Shown here: in pieces, positions 16,181-24,967 of the stretch
Layout: every line of letters starts with the position of its first letter
Numbering within the stretch: the stretch's first letter is position 1
DNA from: Lachnoclostridium sp.
GTDB taxonomy: Bacteria; Bacillota; Clostridia; Lachnospirales; Lachnospiraceae
Direction of reading: 5' to 3'
Length of the DNA stretch: 64,000 nucleotides
Assembly: GCA_023665475.1 (NCBI GenBank)
Contig: JAMPEB010000009.1
Location: 1 to 64,000, forward strand
The notes under the pieces: generated by a model
The model's database searches: none
What the model saw: the letters and a program-made list of their open reading frames with translations, nothing else
What the model was told of the DNA's origin: nothing
Program-made: the position numbers and the translations under genes

Positions 16181-17842
16181 TTACTCAATATTTGCGGAAG
16201 ACATTCTCAGCGCAGCACTGTTCATTTCAGCGTCTGTCATCTGATTGGAGAGCTGGAATGTCGTATCGAGCTTGGAATGATTCTGCTGCTCCTCCGCAAT
16301 AATGTGTAAAATACCTGAATTATCAAGCGCCATGGTATTGACAACAGGGGTATCGGCAGGGACGCTCTGCGTGAATTTCATTTCAATTTCCGTAAGCGGC
16401 ACTCTGTCTTCAATTTCCATTGTTTTATCGGTAGACCTACTTTCATAAATCCTAATAGAAATCTTGCTCTGATTATTTGCGGCGGTGTAGAAGGTCTCTG
16501 TTCTGGTAGCCGGCAGTTTATCATTAATCATAAGCATATTGAAAATCTTCATTTTCTTTGTCTCACTGTCTTGAATTTCAAGCCCGTATGTTCTTGAAAG
16601 CACATTGGTGATATTAATTTTTAACGCACCGCCTGCCGCTCCGCCTGTAGTAAGCGCGAATTTCTTATCCATCTCTCCGGTAACGAGATTTTCTTCTTTG
16701 ATCTCTTCAACCGATTTTCCCTTTTTTGCAGCCTCATCCGCCACAAAATCATTGTATGCTTTCTCATTGCTTGCATAGATAGCGGCGCCTTTCGCCACCG
16801 CTTCATCCGGGTCGGCCAATACCGGAGTCACATGGTAATCCCTTTCAATCATTGCAGCAACCTGAGGCATCCTTGAGGAACCGCCTACCAGCAGCACTTT
16901 GTCGATTTTGGAAATGGGATATCCTTGTTTCTCCGCCGTAGCCAACACATCATCCAGCAGATTCTTTGTCCGGTTCAACAAATCGCCTGTCAATTCTTCA
17001 TACTTCTCACGGGTCAATTCTTCACGGAAGCGACCGGCAGGCCCGTTTACGGAAATATTGACCTTCTCTCTTGAAGTAAGCGCCTTTTTCCATGTTTCAA
17101 CATCCACATATAAAGCGGCAACCGTCTCCGGGTCTTCGGAGAGGTCTTCCCCGTTTTCTTCTTCATACCTTTCGGTTACATATCCCATAAGGGCTTCATC
17201 CCAATCTTTCCCCCCCAGTTGATCGTCGCCGCCGGTGCACACTACGGAAATATCACTGCCGGATATGCTCATAACCGTAATATCAAATGTACCGCCGCCG
17301 AGGTCATATACCAGCACGGTTTCATTTTTATCACTGCCGGATACGCCATAACTGATGGCTGCTGCCGTAGGCTCATTGATAATATTTAATACATTTAACC
17401 CGGCAAGTTCACCCGCTGCTTTCGTAGCCTGTCTTTCATTCATGCCGAAATATGCCGGACATGTGATAACTACATCTTTCACCGACTCGCCATCCTTGAG
17501 AACACCTGTCTGCCTCAGTTCTTCATTGGCATCGTTTACAATCTTTTTCAGAATCATGGATGAAATTTCGGGAGCATGGTAAGTGGTTCCGTTTAATGTT
17601 ACGGTATCATTTTCCTTTCCCATCTTTCTCTTAATAAACTGCACGGTTCTGTCAGGCTCCATCTCAATGGAACGCTTTGCCTCGGTGCCGACGATAATAT
17701 TGCTTTCCGACTCTATCATGACAACCGAAGGCGTGGTATGATCTCCGTCACTGTTCTTCAAAACTACCGGCTTCCCATACTCATCAATGTATGAAATGCA
17801 GGAATATGTTGTCCCTAAATCGATGCCAAATACATAACTCAT
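16181..17842 (-). CDS. Hsp70 (DnaK-like) chaperone lacking the helical lid
   Basis: A 553-aa Hsp70 ATPase. The nucleotide domain is intact: GIDLGTTYSCISY at residue 5, VYDLGGGTFDITV near 190, and the adenosine motif VLLVGGSSRMP near 325. A beta-sandwich substrate domain follows (ITNVLSRTYGLEI...), but the protein stops soon after it, about 60-80 residues short of housekeeping DnaK, so the lid is mostly missing. The start follows GGAGGAG. It overlaps the grpE end region closely and is embedded with kinases and an FHA protein rather than dnaJ, pointing to a dedicated chaperone, not the general heat-shock DnaK. Confidence 0.92.
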   Translation of the reverse strand: MSYVFGIDLGTTYSCISYIDEYGKPVVLKNSDGDHTTPSVVMIESESNIIVGTEAKRSIEMEPDRTVQFIKRKMGKENDTVTLNGTTYHAPEISSMILKKIVNDANEELRQTGVLKDGESVKDVVITCPAYFGMNERQATKAAGELAGLNVLNIINEPTAAAISYGVSGSDKNETVLVYDLGGGTFDITVMSISGSDISVVCTGGDDQLGGKDWDEALMGYVTERYEEENGEDLSEDPETVAALYVDVETWKKALTSREKVNISVNGPAGRFREELTREKYEELTGDLLNRTKNLLDDVLATAEKQGYPISKIDKVLLVGGSSRMPQVAAMIERDYHVTPVLADPDEAVAKGAAIYASNEKAYNDFVADEAAKKGKSVEEIKEENLVTGEMDKKFALTTGGAAGGALKINITNVLSRTYGLEIQDSETKKMKIFNMLMINDKLPATRTETFYTAANNQSKISIRIYESRSTDKTMEIEDRVPLTEIEMKFTQSVPADTPVVNTMALDNSGILHIIAEEQQNHSKLDTTFQLSNQMTDAEMNSAALRMSSANIE

Positions 17843-17861
17843 TGTTCTTTTCTCCTCCGCT

Positions 17862-18425
17862 CTATGCTTTAAATTGATATACAATAACTCTTTCGGGAAT
17901 CAGAACCTTATCGCCCTTTTTATATCCTTCGGAGATACTTTCTTTGATTTTTTTGTCCAAAGCTTCCTCCGTTACCGTTTCCAGCTTAGGCTGATGCAGC
18001 GCCGCATCAAAGTCATCCCCCGGTTCAGATTGGTAAGAATCCACATTCTGCTGTTCCAGCAAATCCGTGATATCCTCCAAGACATATTGATATTCCCTTT
18101 TCATGTCTTCAACAGTCATCCCTTCCCATTTATCGGAACGCATCAGCTTGTTCATATCCTTGCGGACTTTTATGACCGCTTTCATCAACTGATCCACAAA
18201 TCGGTCCGCAGCGCCCTGCTTATAATAATCAAGTTCTTTATGAAGCTTATCAATCAATTCATCTTTTACTTCAATTTGATTCTTAATTAACTGTTCCATC
18301 ATCTGGCCTTGTTCTCTGGTATTTAACAGCATCTCAAGTATCTCGCCTTCCACACTGTTCTCCGATTCGTTCAAAAGATCTGTCTGCCGGATGATTTTTT
18401 CGCTCAAATCTTCAAAATCTTCCAT
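17862..18425 (-). CDS. GrpE-like nucleotide exchange factor
   Basis: A 187-aa protein with a long helical/coiled-coil N-terminal half (EQLIKNQIEVKDELIDKLHK...) and a C-terminal beta-domain ending EGYKKGDKVLIPERVIVYQF, the recognisable GrpE exchange motif. It should release ADP from the Hsp70 encoded 20 nt downstream. It differs from housekeeping GrpE in having a longer acidic linker. A tandem 18-bp repeat lies just upstream. Confidence 0.85.
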   Translation of the reverse strand: MEDFEDLSEKIIRQTDLLNESENSVEGEILEMLLNTREQGQMMEQLIKNQIEVKDELIDKLHKELDYYKQGAADRFVDQLMKAVIKVRKDMNKLMRSDKWEGMTVEDMKREYQYVLEDITDLLEQQNVDSYQSEPGDDFDAALHQPKLETVTEEALDKKIKESISEGYKKGDKVLIPERVIVYQFKA

Positions 18426-18447
18426 AAAAACCCCCTAATCTTATCGC

Positions 18448-18519
18448 ATATTTCTTCATGCGTGCATATTTCTTCATGCGTGCATATTTCTTCATGCATG
18501 CATATTTCCTCATGCATGT
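18448..18519 (-). repeat. Four tandem 18-bp repeats upstream of grpE-like gene
   Basis: Plus-strand unit ATATTTCTTCATGCGTGC at 18448, 18466, 18484 and 18502; the last two units carry point changes (GCATGC, TTTCCT). Each unit holds a CATGCRTG palindrome. The array sits 22 nt before the grpE-like start, in its transcript leader. Confidence 0.9.
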
Positions 18520-18637
18520 GCATACCTTTTTTTATTTTATATGTGGAGCCGCAGCCTGTCAATAAAAACAACTTCTCTTCACGCTACTATCGTATCAAAC
18601 TTTGCTGTCTGCATTTTCAGGCAAACTTTCAATCACG

Positions 18638-20374
18638 CTACTCTTCTCCATTATATTTTTCCGTTTGGAATCTCTGATATCGGATTAATATTTTTTCTCT
18701 CAAAATCCAGAACAGGCTCAGCCCTAATCCCAATGCTCCGGCCATCTTTAAATCAACGGACTGCATTGCATCTACCACTCTGTTTCCCAGCATGCTCCTA
18801 TACCATCTTTCCGCCGATGAAGTCATTATCTCCAGCATAGTTCCCTGCAGAATCCAGCAGCCATAAATCAGACATACTAATATCCAATATAATCCTTTTT
18901 GGTAAGTCACTCTGGCTGTTGTTCGATTTTCTATGGTAAGAATGCCATATTGATACAGCAGCACAATCCCGAATGAAATGACTGCTATTGCAGCCCAGCT
19001 GTATTCCCGATATATCCCCCAATCTGCCCCGCTTTCCCGCTGCATAATCGACACAAAATCCGCAATCAAAACTCCGGCTGCAAAATAACCTGATGTTGCC
19101 CCCGACGAAACAATCATCCATAAAAGCAATAATAGTTTTAACCAAGAGAATCCCGATGATATCAGAAGATAGATTCCGACGCCCGAGACAATCAGATTCA
19201 CAAAAGAGCTCTCCCTTTTTAATATTTTCAGGATTCCTTTCCCTAAGCATCCGGCAAGGAAAATGTACTGCCACAAGGTTAAGCGTATGACCATCTGCGG
19301 AACCAATGTCAGCTTCCAAGCCGCAACTCCGAGAGCCAGCATAACGGAACCCACTGCAAGGGAAACCCTTTTATGTTCCTTCTTATACCCAAGGCTTTCA
19401 CTATACATCAGCTTTTCTATGTCAAGAATCATGTCTTTCATAGATTGGTAACGCCCGTCCGGGTCATACATGCAGGCTTTCGCAATTACAAAATAGAAAT
19501 CCTCCGAAATATCGCCGTCGGGGCATGGAACAATGTAACCGGGACTGTACTGCGCCCCCGAATTGACCTGATAAGCACCGGAATCGGGAAATTTCAGATG
19601 ATTCATCAAAACATACAGCATCATTCCCAAAGAATAAATGTCTGCCGTATTGTCATATCTGCTTCCGGAAATTCTTACTTCCGGTGCTGCATAACCCTTG
19701 GTAAATACAACAGTGTTTGCAAATCCGTCATCGGTCTTTTTGGCTATTCCGAAATCTCCAAGCTTATATAGCTTCTGTTTTTCCGAATAAAATACATTTT
19801 CTAATTTAACATCTCTGTGCAGAATATTATGATTGTGTGCTCTTTGAAGCGCAAGCCCGATATCATATGCCAGTTTCAGCGCCTCACCCTCATCACCCAA
19901 AGCCAGCTTCGGCGGCGTTATGTTAATCCTTCCGTCCTTCGTTTTCTCAATGACCGGCGATAGCTTCTCCATTACAACAAACTGAAGTTTTATACTCGTT
20001 TGGGATAGTTCCTCAGGCTCTTCTTTTGCGGCTTTCACTATCCCGCCCTTTTCATCAAGAGAAACCCACAATTCCGCACAATCATATATCTTAACCACCG
20101 TCTCCTGATAAATCCTGATGTCTTTCTGTGCCTGAACCGCTTCTTTAAAAAGAGCGGAATCCTCATTCTGTTTTTGAAATCCGATTACTTTTATTGCATA
20201 ATCAGGTTTATGAGAAAAGCGTGCCTGCGCTTCATATACTTCTGCAGAGCCGCCGCGCCCCAGCAATTTCAGCCGACCGCTCTCACTGACAAAAGAATAT
20301 CGGTCAAAAGGAAGCTTCCTTTCATCCAACTGCATTAAAATTTTTGCAATCTCCTCGCTCGTCCACAGGTTCAT
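18638..20374 (-). CDS. Membrane Ser/Thr protein kinase 1
   Basis: A 578-aa Hanks-type kinase. Glycine-rich loop GRGGSAEVYEA at residue 39, ATP Lys62 (YAIKVIGF), catalytic HRDVKLEN at 186-193 and DFG at 207-209 are all intact. After the kinase domain (to about 330) come several hydrophobic segments, so the enzyme is anchored in the membrane; no PASTA or other wall-binding repeats are seen. It lies 16 nt after kinase 2, shares its architecture and Lys62 position, and is a clear paralogue. Confidence 0.9.
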   Translation of the reverse strand: MNLWTSEEIAKILMQLDERKLPFDRYSFVSESGRLKLLGRGGSAEVYEAQARFSHKPDYAIKVIGFQKQNEDSALFKEAVQAQKDIRIYQETVVKIYDCAELWVSLDEKGGIVKAAKEEPEELSQTSIKLQFVVMEKLSPVIEKTKDGRINITPPKLALGDEGEALKLAYDIGLALQRAHNHNILHRDVKLENVFYSEKQKLYKLGDFGIAKKTDDGFANTVVFTKGYAAPEVRISGSRYDNTADIYSLGMMLYVLMNHLKFPDSGAYQVNSGAQYSPGYIVPCPDGDISEDFYFVIAKACMYDPDGRYQSMKDMILDIEKLMYSESLGYKKEHKRVSLAVGSVMLALGVAAWKLTLVPQMVIRLTLWQYIFLAGCLGKGILKILKRESSFVNLIVSGVGIYLLISSGFSWLKLLLLLWMIVSSGATSGYFAAGVLIADFVSIMQRESGADWGIYREYSWAAIAVISFGIVLLYQYGILTIENRTTARVTYQKGLYWILVCLIYGCWILQGTMLEIMTSSAERWYRSMLGNRVVDAMQSVDLKMAGALGLGLSLFWILREKILIRYQRFQTEKYNGEE

Positions 20375-20390
20375 TTATTTCATTATCCTC

Positions 20391-22193
20391 TCAGTCCGAA
20401 TCTTCCAATAAGCCATAATATTCTAAATAGAACCACTCAATTAGAAATATTCCAATCCCGGTTCTGACAAGATGTATCTGTTTTAATATGTCGGGCATAA
20501 CCATGACATGAAAATGTTCCAACAAAAGCAAAATCAATCCTGCCGGTATCATTATGCACCATATTTTATCCAATGTCCACGCCCAGATAAAATCCCCTTT
20601 TGTCCCCTTTTTATAATAATCCCTAAGCAAAATGCAGCTTTCTATAACGGCGGTTACTCCCAAAAGGACAATCCAGCCCAAATCCCACCCGTTCAAAAAA
20701 TTCAGCCATTCTATTTTTCCGGTCTGCATCAGAACGAGCCATAAGCCGGTCCCCAATGCACACCCCGCAGTAATGGCAGGAACTCCCAAAGCCGCTGTCA
20801 ACAGGATAACTGCCAGAGGGACATCCATGCCTAAAGTATAAGCAGCAAAAACGGTCATTCCTATCACAAGAACTTTAAACTCTATGTAAAATTCCTGCAT
20901 TCTTTCCAGTATGGATTCCACAAGCAGCGCTGCCGGCAATATTAGGAACTGCCATGAAGCCGTATAGGAAGCGGATGGGGAAAAGGCTTGAAACAGCAGC
21001 ATAAACAGGACTGCTGCTATACACATCCTCTTTATGCTCTCTTCCGCATAAACCTCTTCATATATCTGAGAGCGTATTTTCCTTTCTTCCCGGTTCAGCT
21101 CGCTTTCGTCTTTCTCCCAAATGGATTCCTCATCTGGCGTTCTGTCCGTTTCCGTAGCAGCAGCCGCTTCATCCCGGTATGTCTCTGTAATAACATCATC
21201 ATATTCCGTAAAGCCCTGCTTTGCATCACCTTCCCCCATTTTTTCAATGTCCGCCAAAACTTCCCCGACGGACTGATACCGGTCCTGAACCCGGTAACTG
21301 CACATCTTTCTGACTATGCGCGCCATAGCTTCCGATGCATTAACAGGCGCCGGAATAATAAAATCTTCCGTGTATTGTACCATATGGGGGTAATATCCCT
21401 CCGAAGCAGGGAATTTTAAATTGTTTAACAGCAGAAATAATGTAATCCCGAAAGAATAAATATCAGCCGCCTCATTATACGAGTCCGTAATCCGTCTTTC
21501 TATCTCAGGGGCTCCATATCCGTCGGTAAATACCACCGTTTCCGCATCACTGCCCCCAATGTATCTTGCTATTCCGAAATCCCCCAATTTGTACTGTTTC
21601 AGGTCTTTATCCCAAAAAATATTTTCTAATTTTACATCTCGATGCAAAAAACTATGGTTGTGGACAGTCAATAATGCTCTGCCTATATTCTCCGCAAACT
21701 TAACAATGCCTTCTTCTGTTTTTAAGTCATCCCGCAGTAGCTTTATATTTCCATACTTGTCTTTAGAAAGAATACTGTCCAATCTCTCCATCAGAATAAT
21801 CTGCAGCGGAACTCCCTCTTCTTCCGCATCTTCAACACTTGACCCGGAAATGGTAATAATATTTCCTTCCTCATCCAAATGCAGCTTCATTGTCCACAGG
21901 GCAATGACCCGCAAAATATTTTCCGACTGCCCGCTTAAAAAATACTGAATCCGGGTTGTATCCACAATAAAATCTTCATTGACAGCCGTATTCCTTAATC
22001 CAATGATTTTGGCTGCATAGAGTCTTTCGGGATTTTGTGTATCGTACATTTCATAAACATACGAAAAGCTGCCTCTTCCCAATAATAGGAGTCCGTCTTT
22101 TTCCCTGCTAAACCGATACCCCGAATCCATCAGTCCTCTTGCTTCTAACTGGAGCAAAAGTTTATCCGCTCCGGCTTTATCCAAGCCCAGCAT
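20391..22193 (-). CDS. Membrane Ser/Thr protein kinase 2
   Basis: A 600-aa Hanks-type kinase with GRGSFSYVYE at 39, Lys62, HRDVKLEN at 184-191 and DFG at 205-207. An acidic linker (about 335-385) leads to six or so hydrophobic segments in the C-terminal third. Same plan as kinase 1, with about the same N-terminal 40-residue pre-domain. It follows the FHA gene by 13 nt, and FHA domains read phosphothreonine, so kinase and reader are co-produced. Confidence 0.9.
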   Translation of the reverse strand: MLGLDKAGADKLLLQLEARGLMDSGYRFSREKDGLLLLGRGSFSYVYEMYDTQNPERLYAAKIIGLRNTAVNEDFIVDTTRIQYFLSGQSENILRVIALWTMKLHLDEEGNIITISGSSVEDAEEEGVPLQIILMERLDSILSKDKYGNIKLLRDDLKTEEGIVKFAENIGRALLTVHNHSFLHRDVKLENIFWDKDLKQYKLGDFGIARYIGGSDAETVVFTDGYGAPEIERRITDSYNEAADIYSFGITLFLLLNNLKFPASEGYYPHMVQYTEDFIIPAPVNASEAMARIVRKMCSYRVQDRYQSVGEVLADIEKMGEGDAKQGFTEYDDVITETYRDEAAAATETDRTPDEESIWEKDESELNREERKIRSQIYEEVYAEESIKRMCIAAVLFMLLFQAFSPSASYTASWQFLILPAALLVESILERMQEFYIEFKVLVIGMTVFAAYTLGMDVPLAVILLTAALGVPAITAGCALGTGLWLVLMQTGKIEWLNFLNGWDLGWIVLLGVTAVIESCILLRDYYKKGTKGDFIWAWTLDKIWCIMIPAGLILLLLEHFHVMVMPDILKQIHLVRTGIGIFLIEWFYLEYYGLLEDSD

Positions 22194-22206
22194 AACCTTC
22201 CTTCTT

Positions 22207-22569
22207 TCACACTAATATCCATTCTCTTGTAATGTATAATCCCCAAACGGTTTTGCCGAACACAAATACATCCCCTTCCTTCAGCACCACCGGTTTTATC
22301 CTTCCGTTTAATCCGGGAGTAATATGCCTCTGATTGTATATGGTTCCGTTTTTTCCGTTATAGTCCAGATAAAACCATACTCCATCCACATTCTGGAATC
22401 TTCCGTGTTTTCTGCTCACTGTAGTTGAATGTAATATGATATCGGGACGATTTTCCTTTGACACTCTGCCAATCTCCCATGCAATTTTATCGTCCAGAGG
22501 ATACACTGTCAGATGTCCGTTCTCTATCACAATGAAATTGTTTACTTTTTTACCATGTGTCATCATCAT
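22207..22569 (-). CDS. FHA-domain phosphothreonine-binding protein
   Basis: A 120-aa single FHA domain. Binding-loop residues are visible: WEIGRVS (Gly-Arg), HSTTVSRKHGRF (Ser-x2-His) and DYNGKNGTIYN (Asn-Gly-Thr). It should bind phosphothreonine made by the two kinases downstream. Its start overlaps the upstream HTH gene by 20 nt at a run of ATG triplets behind CGGAG, so the exact ATG is uncertain by a few codons. Confidence 0.9.
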   Translation of the reverse strand: MMMTHGKKVNNFIVIENGHLTVYPLDDKIAWEIGRVSKENRPDIILHSTTVSRKHGRFQNVDGVWFYLDYNGKNGTIYNQRHITPGLNGRIKPVVLKEGDVFVFGKTVWGLYITREWILV

Positions 22570-23578
22570 CCATCTCCGGCAGTTCTGTGATAAACTTTTC
22601 TACTTCCGGTAAATTAAAATCTTTCAGAATCCCTCTTGCATATCTGCAAAGCTCGTCCGGATCATACTCTTCCGATTCGGCATCCAGCATATTGTTAAGG
22701 CTTGCATCATCAAGAATGAACATGATCACACTTTCAAAAACATTCTTAGCACATAATGGTTCCATATGCGCTAACCCCAGCATTTCGTCAATCTGGTCAT
22801 GATCCATGCTTAAATGAAGCCCCAAGGAAATGATTTTATTTCTGGTAGGATACCATTTATTCTGTCTGATAGCGGAAACACACTGCCTGAGAGAGGAAGA
22901 CCAGCCCTGCCTCTGCGCTAATTCAAATACGCTTCCTCCATAATCCTGATAATTCGCCATGATATGCATTTTTACATATGCATAAAGCTTATGGTATGCA
23001 GTGGCAAATACCGCACTGTTCTCCGAAATAAATCTTTCTAAATCATCTTCCTTCTTTATATCCGAAAGCTTTGCATCAAACAGCTCTGTGGTCAGGCTCT
23101 CCTGTTCTGCCTGCCCGCTTTTTATAAGATTTTCTTTTATCTTATTCAGAATATAATGATACTTTGTCAATGTCTCCCGACCATAATTCTGATGTAACAC
23201 AAAAATACAGACACAATCTTCCAAGCTTTTTGAGTACAGCGCCGGATATTGTCCGTACCTCTGCAGCAACCGGTTCATCTTCTCCAATCCATAACCGGCT
23301 GCCATTCCTATTCTGAGGAAAGTTTCCCTGTTCTTTGGAATGGCGCCGTTACACCACTTGTTCACCGCCACTCTGCTTATACCGCTGATATCTGCAAATT
23401 TCGATTTCGTCAAACCGCTCTCTGCGATGATTTCGTTTATCTTCTTCGCCCACTGTTCCTCTCTGCTTTTCAGCATAGGGAGAATTCTTTCCCTCAGCTC
23501 GGCAATATCTTCACATTTTGAGATTTCATCCCTGATGACAGTTGTGTCACAATACTGTGCTTCTTCATTTGAATTCAA
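22550..23578 (-). CDS. XRE-type helix-turn-helix protein
   Basis: A 342-aa protein. Residues about 40-95 form a Cro/CI-type HTH (INEIIAESGLTKSKFADISGISRVAVNKWCNGAIPK), followed by a helical region and a second HTH-like segment near 225-275. The C-terminus is very acidic. It may regulate the cluster or act as an adaptor between DNA and the FHA/kinase part. It overlaps the FHA gene by 20 nt and starts 20 nt after the preceding stop. Confidence 0.8.
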   Translation of the reverse strand: MNSNEEAQYCDTTVIRDEISKCEDIAELRERILPMLKSREEQWAKKINEIIAESGLTKSKFADISGISRVAVNKWCNGAIPKNRETFLRIGMAAGYGLEKMNRLLQRYGQYPALYSKSLEDCVCIFVLHQNYGRETLTKYHYILNKIKENLIKSGQAEQESLTTELFDAKLSDIKKEDDLERFISENSAVFATAYHKLYAYVKMHIMANYQDYGGSVFELAQRQGWSSSLRQCVSAIRQNKWYPTRNKIISLGLHLSMDHDQIDEMLGLAHMEPLCAKNVFESVIMFILDDASLNNMLDAESEEYDPDELCRYARGILKDFNLPEVEKFITELPEMDDDDTW

Positions 23579-23598
23579 GGCGCTTCTCCCTTCCGCTG

Positions 23599-24771
23599 CT
23601 ATTTTTTATCCCCCTTTATCAATTTTATGACTGTCCGAACCGCTTCCTCGGCATTATCCCTGTCATTCTTTTTCACTTTTTGAAAAGGATGTTCCTCCCT
23701 GTAAATAATATAACGGTCAGCAATCATCTCAAACCACTTTTGATACATTTCTTCCGCATCGCTGTTCTGGATTTCCTCCCATTCCCCTTTCGTCAAAACA
23801 GTTCGTAAATCTTCTGCAATCCCCCTTTCGTCCAATGCCAGAACCTCATCCGAAACATCCGCCCAAATAGAAATAATGTTCTTTACAAAAATAGTCTGTT
23901 TTCTGTCCTTCTGCTCATTTTTGTTATATACTTCATTTTTGTCACGCTCACAATACCCGCCTGTAATGGTGATTGTGTCTTCATGGATTTCAGAAATTTT
24001 TACATACCTATAAGCCTCCGAATAGAAACTGTCCGAGTTTAAATCCCCGCAATAAATACTGATGTCGTACACGATATCGCCCTTCACAAACATCTCCACT
24101 GCTTTTCCGTTATCCGTCCTTATGATTCGGGATTCCCCATCCACAGCATATCCTTCTTTCTCAAGGCTTTTCCTTAAATTTTGATTATAAGAAGCAATGG
24201 CATCCTCAAGAAACTCCGTCACGCACTGCAAAAGGATACGGATTCCTTCCTCCGCAACCGATACCTTCACACCCACGCAGGCGCCGTGTCCCGGCGGCGC
24301 CATAGAACTTCCCGCAAAGAGGGAATATCCCCTTTCCGTTTCTCTGTCATCTTCTTTTATGATGGTTCGTTCCACCTGATAATAGTCATCGTAAAACCAG
24401 CTTCCCGTTTCCATGGAATAAATGTCATATTCCCTGCAGTCATAGTATTCCGTTTGGCAGGACTCTTCGGGAATCTCATCGTCCAAATACGCCTTAAGAA
24501 TCGATTGCAGTGCCTGCAGGGCAGGAAAATCATAGGTGCGCTTTGATGTAATCAACTGCCATTTATGCCGCCTGCTGCCCTTTTTATCATAGCCATAATA
24601 TCCGGCATACACTTGAACAGTATAATACAAATACATGATTCCATTTTCCGTCTGGTTCACATAACCGCATTCATCATGGGGCTGAAAAGAAATATCACTG
24701 AAAACCAGCTTCAGGTCCGGGCTCTGCCAAGTGTACCGACCCTTCAATTTTTTGAACTCATAGTTTTTCAT
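23599..24771 (-). CDS. Uncharacterised protein, first gene of the Hsp70/kinase cluster
   Basis: A 390-aa soluble protein of unknown function, rich in Tyr, Asp and Glu. Notable segments are SSMAPPGHGACVGVKVSV near 165 and IVYDISIYCGDLNSDSFY near 240. No catalytic motif recognised. ATG at 24771 is preferred: AGGGG, supplied by hairpin repeat copy B, lies about 8 nt upstream, and a longer frame has no site. Confidence 0.75.
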   Translation of the reverse strand: MKNYEFKKLKGRYTWQSPDLKLVFSDISFQPHDECGYVNQTENGIMYLYYTVQVYAGYYGYDKKGSRRHKWQLITSKRTYDFPALQALQSILKAYLDDEIPEESCQTEYYDCREYDIYSMETGSWFYDDYYQVERTIIKEDDRETERGYSLFAGSSMAPPGHGACVGVKVSVAEEGIRILLQCVTEFLEDAIASYNQNLRKSLEKEGYAVDGESRIIRTDNGKAVEMFVKGDIVYDISIYCGDLNSDSFYSEAYRYVKISEIHEDTITITGGYCERDKNEVYNKNEQKDRKQTIFVKNIISIWADVSDEVLALDERGIAEDLRTVLTKGEWEEIQNSDAEEMYQKWFEMIADRYIIYREEHPFQKVKKNDRDNAEEAVRTVIKLIKGDKK

Positions 24772-24777
24772 AATTAT

Positions 24778-24905
24778 ACCCCTGCATATTGCAAGCACAA
24801 ACAATCAACAAGAAGAACGCCGTCCTTGCGTTCTTCCGTGTGAAGCTTTAGATTTTCTTAGACAGCGTACTTTGCTGTCTTAGAAAATCTCTTCACACTT
24901 CCCCC
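24778..24905 (-). repeat. Multi-hairpin intergenic repeat, copy B
   Basis: Hairpin 1: GAAGAACGC (24812) / GCGTTCTTC (24828). Hairpin 2: GTGTGAAG (24838) / CTTCACAC (24891), with inner arms AGATTTTCTTA / TAAGAAAATCT-like and a GACAGC..GCTGTC tip. The cleanest copy; lies between sulP and the unknown 390-aa gene. Confidence 0.9.
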
Positions 24906-24967
24906 GTGATAGGATAAACTTATGATACCTATAATCGGATTTCTTGTTTTCAGGCAAAGTTTACATC

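Noticed and set aside
18462..18677. Plus-strand frame with MHISSCVHISSC repeats
   Set aside because: It is the translated 18-bp tandem repeat, antisense to the grpE-like transcript leader, with no ribosome site.
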